NCBI GenBank assembly: GCA_049969715.1
Contig: JBMFOH010000013.1
Coordinates: forward strand, 1-44,839
Origin: JBMFOH01 sp049969715 [NCBI: bacterium]
Lineage (GTDB): Bacteria > DUMJ01
Direction of reading: 5' to 3'
DNA length: 44,839 nt
Shown: positions 8,561-16,438 of the stretch, piece by piece
How the letters are laid out: the number at the start of each line of letters is the position of its first letter
Position numbering within the stretch: the first letter of the stretch is position 1
Translations under genes and position numbers: made by a program
Notes under the pieces: generated by a model
Seen by the model: the letters and a program-made list of their open reading frames with translations, nothing else
Database searches by the model: none
What the model was told of the DNA's origin: nothing

Positions 8561-9604
8561 CTACTTCCAAGGCTTTAAGACCACCTTCAATGCCTCTCCT
8601 GATTCTACTAACCTAAGTCCTCTATTTATTTCATCTAATAGGAGGACATAGGTAATAAGCTTTTTAACCTCTACCTGCCCGCTTGCTATAAGTTTCAGAG
8701 CTATATGGTTATCTTTCGGTGATGACCCATGGCTTCCATGGACAAATATCTCCCTATAATGGATCCTATTTGTATCTATGGGAACTTCTTTGGTATCAGG
8801 TGGAAGGCCTCCAAAATAGTTTACCTTCCCTAGATTTCTCACCATATAGATAGCCTGAGCTTGGGCAGCACTTGAAGGGGCTGCAACTATTACTACATCA
8901 GCCCCTCTTCCTCCTGTCTCTGCTAAAACCCTCTTTACTGGGTCCTCATTATTAGGATTTACTATTATATCTATAGGAAACCCCTTGGCTAAACTTATCC
9001 TCTTTTCAGAAAGTTCAGAAAGTATTATCTTTGTTGCCCCTTTAGCTCTAGCCAGCATTGTGTGCATCAAACCGATTGGTCCGGCACCAATTATAGCTAC
9101 AGTATCTCCTGCTTCTATATTAGAAAGATTCTGCCCATTTACCACACAAGCTAACGGTTCAGTTAGACATGCCTCATCAAAGGATAGATTTTCGGGTAGA
9201 CTCTGGATAATCTTTGCATCTATCGCCTCCCTAGGGACAGCCATAAACTGGGCAAACCCTCCAGCAAGTTGATAGCCAAAAGCCATAGCTTCTACACAAT
9301 TATTTTGATGCCCCCTTAGACAGTAATAGCATTTTCCACAAGGGACGTCTGCTCCTAAAACTACCTTATCCCCCTCTTTAAACTCTGATGTATCCTTTCC
9401 CACCTTATATACTGTTCCTGCAACCTCATGGCCAATAATCTGAGGAGGTTTTACCCTAGTATGTCCTCTATGATATATCCTTATATCTGAACCACAGATA
9501 GCTACACTCTCTACCTTCAAAATAAGTCCATCACTAGGGAGATTTGGCTCAGGAACATCCTTTACTACCAAATTTTCTAGGCTTTCTAAAACAGCTGCCT
9601 TCAT
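8561..9604 (-). CDS. Zinc-dependent sugar/polyol dehydrogenase (MDR superfamily)
   Basis: The protein has 347 aa. Catalytic zinc ligands are visible (Cys in AICGSDIR, the His-Glu pair in IIGHEVAG, Glu in LTEPLACV). The four-cysteine structural zinc lobe is present (PCGKCYYCLRGHQNNC), as is the NAD-binding IIGAGPIGLMH. This is the layout of sorbitol, threonine and other medium-chain dehydrogenases. It overlaps the GatD-like gene by 4 nt (ATGA). The pair probably interconverts hydroxyl and keto groups on one substrate. I cannot assign the substrate. Confidence 0.9.
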   Translation of the reverse strand: MKAAVLESLENLVVKDVPEPNLPSDGLILKVESVAICGSDIRIYHRGHTRVKPPQIIGHEVAGTVYKVGKDTSEFKEGDKVVLGADVPCGKCYYCLRGHQNNCVEAMAFGYQLAGGFAQFMAVPREAIDAKIIQSLPENLSFDEACLTEPLACVVNGQNLSNIEAGDTVAIIGAGPIGLMHTMLARAKGATKIILSELSEKRISLAKGFPIDIIVNPNNEDPVKRVLAETGGRGADVVIVAAPSSAAQAQAIYMVRNLGKVNYFGGLPPDTKEVPIDTNRIHYREIFVHGSHGSSPKDNHIALKLIASGQVEVKKLITYVLLLDEINRGLRLVESGEALKVVLKPWK

Positions 9605-10611
9605 AGATTCACTACCACCTTTCCATAAGATTCTTTATGTAGATACATTAAATCTATCGCTTCATTTATTCTTTCTAATGGAAATCTATGCGTAATAATA
9701 TTCCTAACATTTATCCTTCCAGAACTCATACCTTCCAAGGTTACTCTCCATTCATTTTTAAAGGAAGGAGATATTATAGAATTCCAGCTTCCTTTTATAG
9801 TAAGCTCTCCTCTGTTTATCTTGGCAAAAATCTTTGATGAAACTGTCACATCTATCTCAGGATTACCTATATTGATTATTTCTCCTCCTTTTCTAGTGGC
9901 AAGAAGACATATCTCTATCGTCTTACTGCTTCCTACCGCCTCTATAGAGACATCAACCCCAACACCATCTGTATGTGATAAGATCTTATCTATTACAGTG
10001 GCATCTGAAATTAATGCCTCAACAGGGATGGTTTTTTCTATTATCTCTAATTTCTTTTCGTCTATATCTATCACGATGACCTTTCTCGCCCCGAATACAT
10101 ATGCCCATTGAGCAGCAAAATATCCAATTGTCCCTGCACCTACCACAAGAACAGTACCACCTTTTATCAAATTTGACCTTTTCACTCCGTGCTGTGCCAC
10201 ACTTGCCGGTTCTGTTAGAGCTGCATCCTCTAAATCTACATTCTCAGGCACTGATATAAGGTTTTCCTTTGGTACACTTACAAATTGTGCAAAACCTCCA
10301 TCCCTACGTGAACCGAGATAATCATAATGGTCACAAAGATTAAATTGTCCTATCCTACAGAACACACATTCTCCACAAGGTATAAGAGGATACACAGCTA
10401 CCTTTTCACCAGTTGATAGGACCTTCCCTGAGAATTCATGTCCTGGAATAATTGGAAAGGTATAGGTTCCTGTCTTTTTTATCCTAGGGATATCAGAACC
10501 ACATATTCCTGTAGAATCTACCTTTATCAAAATCCATCCGTCCTTCACCACAGGGGTAGGAACCTCTTCCACCCTTAAGTCATCTATATTATGTAGAACT
10601 GCCGCCTTCAC
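9601..10611 (-). CDS. GatD-like zinc dehydrogenase (galactitol-1-phosphate 5-dehydrogenase type)
   Basis: The protein has 336 aa of the medium-chain dehydrogenase family with catalytic zinc ligands (CGSDIPR, PGHEFSG), a structural zinc lobe (PCGECVFCRIGQFNLC) and the Rossmann motif VVGAGTIGYFA. Several blocks match GatD more closely than sorbitol dehydrogenase: SDIPRI near the catalytic Cys, YDYLGSRRDGGFA, and a late FAKINRGELTIKGSWNS. A phosphorylated alditol substrate is therefore possible, but no matching kinase or phosphotransferase system is in this operon. The GTG start at 10611 has AAGGAGG inside the end of the epimerase-like gene, a 23-nt overlap. Confidence 0.85.
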   Translation of the reverse strand: MKAAVLHNIDDLRVEEVPTPVVKDGWILIKVDSTGICGSDIPRIKKTGTYTFPIIPGHEFSGKVLSTGEKVAVYPLIPCGECVFCRIGQFNLCDHYDYLGSRRDGGFAQFVSVPKENLISVPENVDLEDAALTEPASVAQHGVKRSNLIKGGTVLVVGAGTIGYFAAQWAYVFGARKVIVIDIDEKKLEIIEKTIPVEALISDATVIDKILSHTDGVGVDVSIEAVGSSKTIEICLLATRKGGEIINIGNPEIDVTVSSKIFAKINRGELTIKGSWNSIISPSFKNEWRVTLEGMSSGRINVRNIITHRFPLERINEAIDLMYLHKESYGKVVVNL

Positions 10612-11272
10612 TCAATGCCTCCTTTAGCCTTCTTAAATTTTCTCCTGGAGAGCCATTCTTCATAAATATGCCTGATGTCCCTCCAACAAAAATCTCACTC
10701 CCTGCATCTCTCAATAGTCTTCCTGTCTCTATACCTATAGCTCCATCCACCTCTATCCTGACAGGAAGTTTATTATCTACGATAAGCTTAGATAGTTTCC
10801 TTACCTTATCTATACTCTGAGGTATAAATTTCTGTCCGGCAAATCCTGGTTCTACAGTCATAATCAAGACTTCATCTATTTCTGGCAAGAGAAATTCTAA
10901 CGATTCTACCGGAGTAGCAGGGTTTATGGCCGCTGAAACCTTCTTTTTAAGCCCCTTTATCTCCCTTGAAAGTCTAATAGGCGCCTTAGTTGCCTCTAAG
11001 TGGAATGTAATAATCTCTGCATCTAGGAATTTTTCTATGAATCTCTCTGGCATCTCTACCATAAGATGAGCTTCAAATGGCAATCTAGTTAATGGACGCA
11101 ATGCTTTTATTATATCTGGACCAAGAGTTATATTTGGTACAAAGTGTCCATCCATTATATCAAAGTGGAATCTGTCTGCTCCAGCCTTATCCAAAAGTAA
11201 TATATCCTTCTCTAGATTCTTAAAATCCATACACATCACTGAAGGACTGATCTCTATATTAGTCCTTAACAT
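10589..11272 (-). CDS. Ribulose-phosphate 3-epimerase family protein
   Basis: The protein has 227 aa with a TIM barrel. It shows SPSVMCMDF at the N-terminus, the metal and catalytic block FHFDIMDGHFVPNITLG, AHLMVEMPE, MTVEPGFAGQKF and the second Asp in EVDGAIG. Most Rpe proteins read DGG at that last site, and this one has DGA. Together with its operon neighbours, that suggests a specialised epimerase (for example allulose- or another ketose-phosphate 3-epimerase) rather than the housekeeping enzyme. The ATG at 11272 has GGAGG and overlaps the TIM-barrel isomerase gene by 14 nt. Confidence 0.85.
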   Translation of the reverse strand: MLRTNIEISPSVMCMDFKNLEKDILLLDKAGADRFHFDIMDGHFVPNITLGPDIIKALRPLTRLPFEAHLMVEMPERFIEKFLDAEIITFHLEATKAPIRLSREIKGLKKKVSAAINPATPVESLEFLLPEIDEVLIMTVEPGFAGQKFIPQSIDKVRKLSKLIVDNKLPVRIEVDGAIGIETGRLLRDAGSEIFVGGTSGIFMKNGSPGENLRRLKEALSEGGSST

Positions 11273-12167
11273 ATCTCCTCCAATACTCTACAGACTCCTT
11301 TAAGTCGTTTAACACCTGATATTCAGTAGGATACCTCTCTCTATGAGATATCTCAAAGGTAAGAACTACATCATTAGCCCCTGACCTCTCTAATGCATCT
11401 ATCACTCTTTCTGGATGTATTATTCCTAGCTCATTATACCTATTTATAAATGGCCAATGTCCACTTTTATCAGCTAGACTTTGTTTTATATGCACTACAG
11501 GAGAGACCCTTCCAAATTCTTCTAACCATACATATGGGTCTCTATCTTTTGGATCTAAAGAACCAATATCTCCATGGTCCACGTCTAAACAAAGAAGAAT
11601 TGGTATAGGGATATCTCTATTTAATTTCTCCAGCAGTTCCTCCGTCTGAGAAATAGTAGCCCCGCATTCTCTTGGTACAGACATAGGCTCAAACATAAGA
11701 AATTTGAAGCCTAAATTGGCTCCATATCTAGAGAGTTCCTGCCAATATTCTATAGCCTGGGAGAATAAGTATTCTCTCCTTTCTAGATTATTAAAATCTC
11801 TTACAGACATAATCCCGAAGTGACTTCCACTCCCCCTAACCCCTAAATCTCTAGAGATAGCAAAGAATCTTTTAAACCATTCAAACCATATCTCTCTAAC
11901 CTCAGCATCAGGATGCATAAGATGATTAACCCTAGTGAATGCACTGGTAAAGGTGGTATCTATCTTAACATCATATCTCTTAGCATTTTCATTTATCCTT
12001 TCTATCTGGGACCTTATCCATCTCTCTGGAAGAAATGGATTTAAAAGATCAGCTACAAATTGAACATAGTGTAACCCAAGATCTTTCCCTACTATCTTAA
12101 GCCATACATCTGGCTCAGGAAATCTATTAATGGCAAATCCTGCATTTATACCAAGCTTTAGTTTCAT
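11259..12167 (-). CDS. Sugar (phosphate) isomerase/epimerase, xylose-isomerase-like TIM barrel
   Basis: The protein has 302 aa and belongs to the AP-endonuclease-2/xylose-isomerase-like barrel family. It begins KLGINAGFAINRF. Likely metal ligands are Glu in LMFEPMSVP, the Asp/His cluster in LCLDVDHGDIG, His in VVHIKQS and Glu in LTFEISHRE. The family includes ketose 3-epimerases, hydroxypyruvate isomerase and isomerases of tetrulose phosphates, and the exact substrate is not readable. It is the first gene of a seven-gene operon and has an AAGGAGG site and its own promoter just upstream. Confidence 0.8.
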   Translation of the reverse strand: MKLKLGINAGFAINRFPEPDVWLKIVGKDLGLHYVQFVADLLNPFLPERWIRSQIERINENAKRYDVKIDTTFTSAFTRVNHLMHPDAEVREIWFEWFKRFFAISRDLGVRGSGSHFGIMSVRDFNNLERREYLFSQAIEYWQELSRYGANLGFKFLMFEPMSVPRECGATISQTEELLEKLNRDIPIPILLCLDVDHGDIGSLDPKDRDPYVWLEEFGRVSPVVHIKQSLADKSGHWPFINRYNELGIIHPERVIDALERSGANDVVLTFEISHRERYPTEYQVLNDLKESVEYWRRYVKD

Positions 12168-12192
12168 AAGACCTCCTTCACCTTTTCCTATA

Positions 12193-12220
12193 ATTTTAGA
12201 CTACTCTATTAGGTTGTCAA
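12193..12220 (-). promoter_or_regulatory. Promoter of the sugar isomerase-GH78 operon
   Basis: On the minus strand TTGACA (12220-12215) and TAAAAT (12198-12193) are 16 nt apart. The -35 is preceded by CTC. Transcription would start near 12186, about 19 nt before the ATG. Confidence 0.65.
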
Positions 12221-12257
12221 GAGCATAGGAGATTCTTTTATTTCATCGAGGATGCTA

Positions 12258-12285
12258 GTAGCATAGGCAAGGATGCCTGTGCTAC
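12258..12285. repeat. 12-bp stem-loop in the divergent intergenic region
   Basis: On the plus strand GTAGCATAGGCA and TGCCTGTGCTAC can pair over 12 positions with one G-U wobble, closing an AGGA loop. As minus-strand RNA the same position is a C-A mismatch, so the hairpin is better on the plus strand. It has no T-run on either side, so it is not a classic terminator. It lies upstream of both the sugar operon promoter and the nitroreductase promoter. It may be an operator for a dimeric regulator or a remnant. Confidence 0.6.
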
Positions 12286-12327
12286 CATAAAATAAATCTT
12301 TACTAATTTATACCCTCTTATCAAAGC

Positions 12328-12356
12328 TTGAAAATGATAAAATTAGTGTATAAAAT
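12328..12356 (+). promoter_or_regulatory. Nitroreductase promoter
   Basis: TTGAAA (12328-12333) and TAAAAT (12351-12356) are spaced by 17 nt. The start point would be near 12363, and an AAGGAGGG ribosome binding site follows just before the ATG at 12393. Confidence 0.6.
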
Positions 12357-12392
12357 TATATATAGTGTTTAACTACAATAAGGAGGGACAAA

Positions 12393-12905
12393 ATGGACGT
12401 CTATGAAGCTATAAAAACAAGAAGAAGTGTTCGTGCCTATCAAGAAAAGGAAGTACCAGAAGATGTAATAAAGAGAATTCTAGAGGCAGCAAGATTAGCA
12501 CCGTCTGCTGGAAATAGGCAACAATGGAAATTTATAGTGGTAAGAGACTCAAAACTGAGGGAAAAACTCATCCCTGCAGTAAATAATCAATATTTTGTGG
12601 GACAGGCACCAGTTATTATAGTAGCTGTAGCATTAGAGCCAGATAGAGTTATGAGTTGTGAGGTTCCTGCATATGCAGTTGATCTAGCTATCGCAGTAGA
12701 CCATATAACACTGGCTGCCACTGCTGAAGGTCTTGGAACCTGTTGGATTGGGGCATTTTCTCAAAGTGAAGTAAAGAGAATATTGAACATTCCCCCACAC
12801 TATAAGGTTGTTACATTGATCCCACTAGGATACCCCGCTGATTCCCCTAGGACTAAATCTAGGAAACCATTAGAAGAGATAGTATGCTATGATACATTCA
12901 AATAG
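12393..12905 (+). CDS. Nitroreductase-family flavoprotein
   Basis: The protein has 170 aa, the compact form of the family. FMN-binding features are the N-terminal TRRSVRAY, the APSAGNRQQW block, the LAATAEGLGTCWIG block and the C-terminal PLGYPADSPRTKSRK. Members use NAD(P)H and FMN to reduce nitro groups, quinones or other acceptors, and the physiological substrate is usually unknown. It is a single gene with its own promoter. It is convergent with the metallo-beta-lactamase-fold gene, with only 4 nt between stop codons. Confidence 0.93.
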   Translation: MDVYEAIKTRRSVRAYQEKEVPEDVIKRILEAARLAPSAGNRQQWKFIVVRDSKLREKLIPAVNNQYFVGQAPVIIVAVALEPDRVMSCEVPAYAVDLAIAVDHITLAATAEGLGTCWIGAFSQSEVKRILNIPPHYKVVTLIPLGYPADSPRTKSRKPLEEIVCYDTFK

Positions 12906-12909
12906 TCCT

Positions 12910-13635
12910 CTATTTAATATAATCCATAGCTACTATATTAGTTGTCTTTGGCAGGTTTTTCTTAGATATCTCTAGTTTACTAGGAACAATTTCTATACCA
13001 GGAATTACCTTCATTATGTCTCCTAAAGGGGCTAATTCCTTGATGGTAGAAGCTTGTGTTCTATAGTGCATCAAAATAGCATAATTAGGCTTAATCTTCT
13101 GAATAATCCTATAAGCGGTTTCAGCATCTATCGTATAAAAGCCCCCTGCAGGAATGAATATTACATTTACCCCTTTAAGAGCACAATATTGGTTATCAGA
13201 AAGGTCTTTCTCTCCAAAATCTCCAAGGTGAGCGAAGGAAACACCATTTAGTGTCCATCTGACAATACGATTTTCTCCCCTTAACTTTCCTTTTACTTCA
13301 TCATGATAGGATGGAATTATAGAAAATGAAACGCCTCTTGCCTTTGTATTACTTCTTACTATCACTGGATCTCCTTTTATCCCAGAGGTATAGTTGTGGT
13401 CAAAATGTTCATGACTCACCGTTACTATATCCGCTTTCAATTCTGGGAATTTGTATCCTATGCTGGGATTAAATGGGTCTGTAACTATAGATACCTCATC
13501 ATTCTTTATAAGAAACATAGAATGGCCATAGTATAAGATTTCAATCGAATCTATATTAGCTTGAGCTGAAAATAATATAAATATACCAAATAAAATAGAA
13601 AAGGTTACGATTAATTCTCTCATAATCCCTTTCAT
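12910..13635 (-). CDS. Exported metallo-beta-lactamase-fold hydrolase (UlaG-like)
   Basis: The protein has 241 aa. A hydrophobic N-terminus (residues about 5-25, ending near SAQA) suggests export. The lactamase-fold block VTVSHEHFDHNY supplies the HxHxDH metal motif, with later metal-site candidates in IIPSYHD, AHLGDFG and ILMHYRTQA. The pattern resembles the UlaG/L-ascorbate-6-phosphate lactonase branch, where such proteins are usually cytoplasmic, so an exported form is of note. It is the last gene after clpC. A second ATG at 13623 has an AAAGGG too close for ideal spacing, so the start is uncertain. Confidence 0.82.
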   Translation of the reverse strand: MKGIMRELIVTFSILFGIFILFSAQANIDSIEILYYGHSMFLIKNDEVSIVTDPFNPSIGYKFPELKADIVTVSHEHFDHNYTSGIKGDPVIVRSNTKARGVSFSIIPSYHDEVKGKLRGENRIVRWTLNGVSFAHLGDFGEKDLSDNQYCALKGVNVIFIPAGGFYTIDAETAYRIIQKIKPNYAILMHYRTQASTIKELAPLGDIMKVIPGIEIVPSKLEISKKNLPKTTNIVAMDYIK

Positions 13636-13639
13636 TGAG

Positions 13640-13664
13640 AAGGAGGCACATTTTGTGCCTCCTT
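13640..13664 (-). terminator. GC-rich stem-loop after the second clpC gene
   Basis: AAGGAGGCACA and TGTGCCTCCTT form an 11-bp perfect stem with a 3-base centre, 7 nt after the clpC stop codon. No T-run follows on the minus strand, and the next start codon is 5 nt away. It is either a weak terminator, an mRNA stabiliser, or a structure that hides the downstream start. Confidence 0.55.
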
Positions 13665-13671
13665 CTTATTC

Positions 13672-16128
13672 CTATCCAGGGTCCCCTTCTTTTGCTACTA
13701 CAGGGGATCTCTTTTCGAATACAAATGTCCCTTCTCTATAATCTACTAATACGATATCTCCCTCCCTAAAAGTCCCATCTATAATCAATCCAGAGAGAGG
13801 ACTTCCTATCCTTTTCTGAATGACCCTCTTAAGTGGTCTAGCCCCATAATGAGGATCAAAACCTTCTACTATAAGCTCTTCCTTAGCATCCTCAGTAAAT
13901 TCTAATGAGATTCCAAGGCTCATCAGCTGAGCAGTTAAGTCATTTAGAAGGAGCTCTACTATCTGCTTCATCTGTTCTCTACTCAATTGATGGAATATTA
14001 TAATCTCATCTACCCTATTTAGGAACTCTGGTCTAAACGTACGCTTCACTTCTTCAAGAACCCTATCTTTCATTGAGAGGTATTCCTCTTTTTGGTCAGT
14101 ATCCTGTTTGAATCCTATCTTAGTTGTCGACGAAATCCATTGGCTTCCAATATTGGATGTCATAATAATTACAGTGTTCTTGAAATCTACCATACGGCCC
14201 TGGGCATCAATAAGCCTACCTTCATCCAGGATCTGAAGTAGTATATTGAATACATCCGGGTGAGCCTTTTCTACTTCGTCAAACAACACCACAGAGAAGG
14301 GTCTTCTCCTTACTGCTTCTGTAAGCTGCCCCCCTTCCTCATATCCTACATAACCAGGAGGGGCACCTACAAGTCTAGAAACAGCAAATTTCTCCATATA
14401 CTCGGACATATCTATCTTGACAAGTGCATCCTCATCATTAAACAAGAATGCTGCTAACGCCCTAGCAAGTTCTGTCTTACCTACCCCAGTCGGACCAAGG
14501 AATATGAATGAACCTATAGGTCTATTAGGATCTTTTATTCCCGCCCTAGCTCTTCTGATAGCCTCTGAGACTACCTTAACTGCCTCTTCCTGGCCTATTA
14601 TTCTCCTATGTATCTCATCCTCCATATGAATGAGCTTTTCTGCTTCTTTCTCTAGAAGTTTAACAACTGGTATGCCTGTCCACAGAGAAAGAACCTCTCC
14701 AACATCCTCTTCAGTAACAATAGGCTCTCTCTTTTTAAACTCTGGAATATCTTTAGTGACTGACTGTAGCTTCTCTAATAAACTCTTCTCCCTATCTCTA
14801 AGTTGGGCAGCCCTTTCATAATCCTGAGACTTTACTGCCAATTCCTTTTCCTTTCTCACAGACTCTAACTCTATCTCTAACTCCTGCTTAGAGCTTGGTA
14901 TCTCAGAAAGTTCCAGTCTAACCTTTGCAGATGCTTCATCTATTAGATCTATAGCTTTATCGGGAAGTTTTCTCTCCGTTATATATCTATCAGAGAGTAT
15001 AGCAGCAGCCTCGATAGCTTTATCAGTAATCTTCACTTGATGATGAGATTCATACCTCTCCTTGATACCCTTAAGTATCATAATAGTATCCTCTATACTC
15101 GGTTCTTCCACTATAATCGGCTGAAATCTACGTTCTAAAGCGGCATCCTTCTCTATATATTCTCTGTACTCGTCCAAGGTGGTTGCACCTACACATTGCA
15201 GCTCTCCCCTAGCCAATGCAGGCTTTAAGATATTGGAAGCATCCATAGCACCCTCTGCAGCACCTGCTCCAACCATAGTATGCAATTCATCAACAAATAG
15301 AATAATCTCTCCACTTGCCCGGTGGATTTCTTCTAGAATACGTTTCATCCTCTCTTCAAACTCTCCTCTGTACTTTGTGCCTGCTACTATGGCAGCAAGG
15401 TCAAGAGCAACTATCCTCTTATTATGTAAAATAGAAGGACCCTCTTTTTTCACTATTCGCTGGGCAAGTCCCTCTACAATTGCTGTCTTCCCTACTCCAG
15501 CCTCTCCAATAAGAACTGGATTATTCTTAGTCCTACGACAAAGTATCTGTATTACTCTTCTAATCTCTTTCTCTCTACCTATAACAGGGTCGAGCTTTCC
15601 CTCCCTAGCCAATTGGGTTAAGTCTCTTCCAAACTGGTTCAACAGAGGAGTCTTCGCCCTTGATTTAGAAGTATTATCTACAAGGACTGCTTTCCCCTCA
15701 CCTAAGAAATAGAGTACCTCGCTTCTTGCTTTGTCTAAAGTTACACCCAGACTTTCTAGGATCTTAGCTGCTACACCTTCACCCTCTCTTATCAGACCCA
15801 ATAATATATGCTCTGTTCCTATATAGTTCTGCCCCATCAGCTTTGACTCTTCGTAAGCAAGCTCTAATGCACGTTTTGCCCTTGGGGTAAGGGTCATCTC
15901 TGGGAGATATATTCCTCCTCCTCTCCCTATAAGTTCTTCAACCTTTGCCCTCACATAGCCAAGGTCTATTCCCCAACTACTAAGCACCTTTGCCGCAATA
16001 CCTTCCCCCTCAGCTAATAAGCCTAGAAGGAGATGCTCAGTACCTAAATAGTTATGATTAAGCCTCCTAGCCTCTTCTCTACCTAATGTCAATACACGTC
16101 TAGCCTGATCAGTAAATTTGTCCCACAT
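13672..16128 (-). CDS. clpC: ClpC ATPase with ClpP-docking loop
   Basis: The protein has 818 aa in the standard ClpC layout: two Clp N repeats (about 1-145), first AAA+ module with Walker A in GEAGVGKT, middle coiled-coil with a UVR motif ([15 protein letters not shown]), and second AAA+ module with GPTGVGKT. After MTSNIG the D2 loop carries the tripeptide IGF (in TTKIGFKQD), the signature by which ClpC, ClpX and ClpA dock on ClpP. It should therefore deliver substrates for proteolysis. The ATG at 16128 has AAGGAGAG. It lies 20 nt after the GlsB-like gene in the hspR cluster. Confidence 0.95.
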   Translation of the reverse strand: MWDKFTDQARRVLTLGREEARRLNHNYLGTEHLLLGLLAEGEGIAAKVLSSWGIDLGYVRAKVEELIGRGGGIYLPEMTLTPRAKRALELAYEESKLMGQNYIGTEHILLGLIREGEGVAAKILESLGVTLDKARSEVLYFLGEGKAVLVDNTSKSRAKTPLLNQFGRDLTQLAREGKLDPVIGREKEIRRVIQILCRRTKNNPVLIGEAGVGKTAIVEGLAQRIVKKEGPSILHNKRIVALDLAAIVAGTKYRGEFEERMKRILEEIHRASGEIILFVDELHTMVGAGAAEGAMDASNILKPALARGELQCVGATTLDEYREYIEKDAALERRFQPIIVEEPSIEDTIMILKGIKERYESHHQVKITDKAIEAAAILSDRYITERKLPDKAIDLIDEASAKVRLELSEIPSSKQELEIELESVRKEKELAVKSQDYERAAQLRDREKSLLEKLQSVTKDIPEFKKREPIVTEEDVGEVLSLWTGIPVVKLLEKEAEKLIHMEDEIHRRIIGQEEAVKVVSEAIRRARAGIKDPNRPIGSFIFLGPTGVGKTELARALAAFLFNDEDALVKIDMSEYMEKFAVSRLVGAPPGYVGYEEGGQLTEAVRRRPFSVVLFDEVEKAHPDVFNILLQILDEGRLIDAQGRMVDFKNTVIIMTSNIGSQWISSTTKIGFKQDTDQKEEYLSMKDRVLEEVKRTFRPEFLNRVDEIIIFHQLSREQMKQIVELLLNDLTAQLMSLGISLEFTEDAKEELIVEGFDPHYGARPLKRVIQKRIGSPLSGLIIDGTFREGDIVLVDYREGTFVFEKRSPVVAKEGDPG

Positions 16129-16148
16129 TTTACTCTCTCCTTAAAAAA

Positions 16149-16388
16149 TTACTCTTTCTTCCCGAAAAGCAAGTTATACAGATATATAAAAATAACTGCC
16201 CCCAAGATAGCCGGGAGCAGATTTACTCCATAAACCTTGATAGAAGACAAGAATAAATCTACTAACCAACTACCTAGGAAAGCAGCTATTATCAATCCTA
16301 CTATTCCACCTAGTAATGAATTCTTAAGGAAGAGCTTTGCCAAACCACCAATTATTATTGCTAGTATAAGATAGATTACATATTTCAC
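16149..16388 (-). CDS. GlsB/YeaQ/YmgE-type small stress membrane protein
   Basis: The protein has 79 aa and three hydrophobic segments with repeated GG and GxxG patterns (IIIGGLAKLF, GGIVGLIIAAFLGSWL, LLPAILGAVIFIYLY). This matches the small transglycosylase-associated/GlsB family, which is often stress induced and of unknown mechanism. It has a GTG start at 16388 with a GGAGG site. It sits between the two clpC genes, so it is probably part of the heat-shock transcript. A TATAAA at 16416-16421 (minus strand) could be an internal promoter, with weak support. Confidence 0.7.
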   Translation of the reverse strand: MKYVIYLILAIIIGGLAKLFLKNSLLGGIVGLIIAAFLGSWLVDLFLSSIKVYGVNLLPAILGAVIFIYLYNLLFGKKE

Positions 16389-16438
16389 TTCTACCTCCTA
16401 TTACTCCACTTACATTTTATACATATCCTCTACAATTA

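Noticed and set aside
4355-12167. Standard L-rhamnose utilisation operon
   Set aside because: Only a GH78-like gene fits. Rhamnose isomerase, rhamnulokinase, rhamnulose-phosphate aldolase and the oxidative-route dehydratase are absent.
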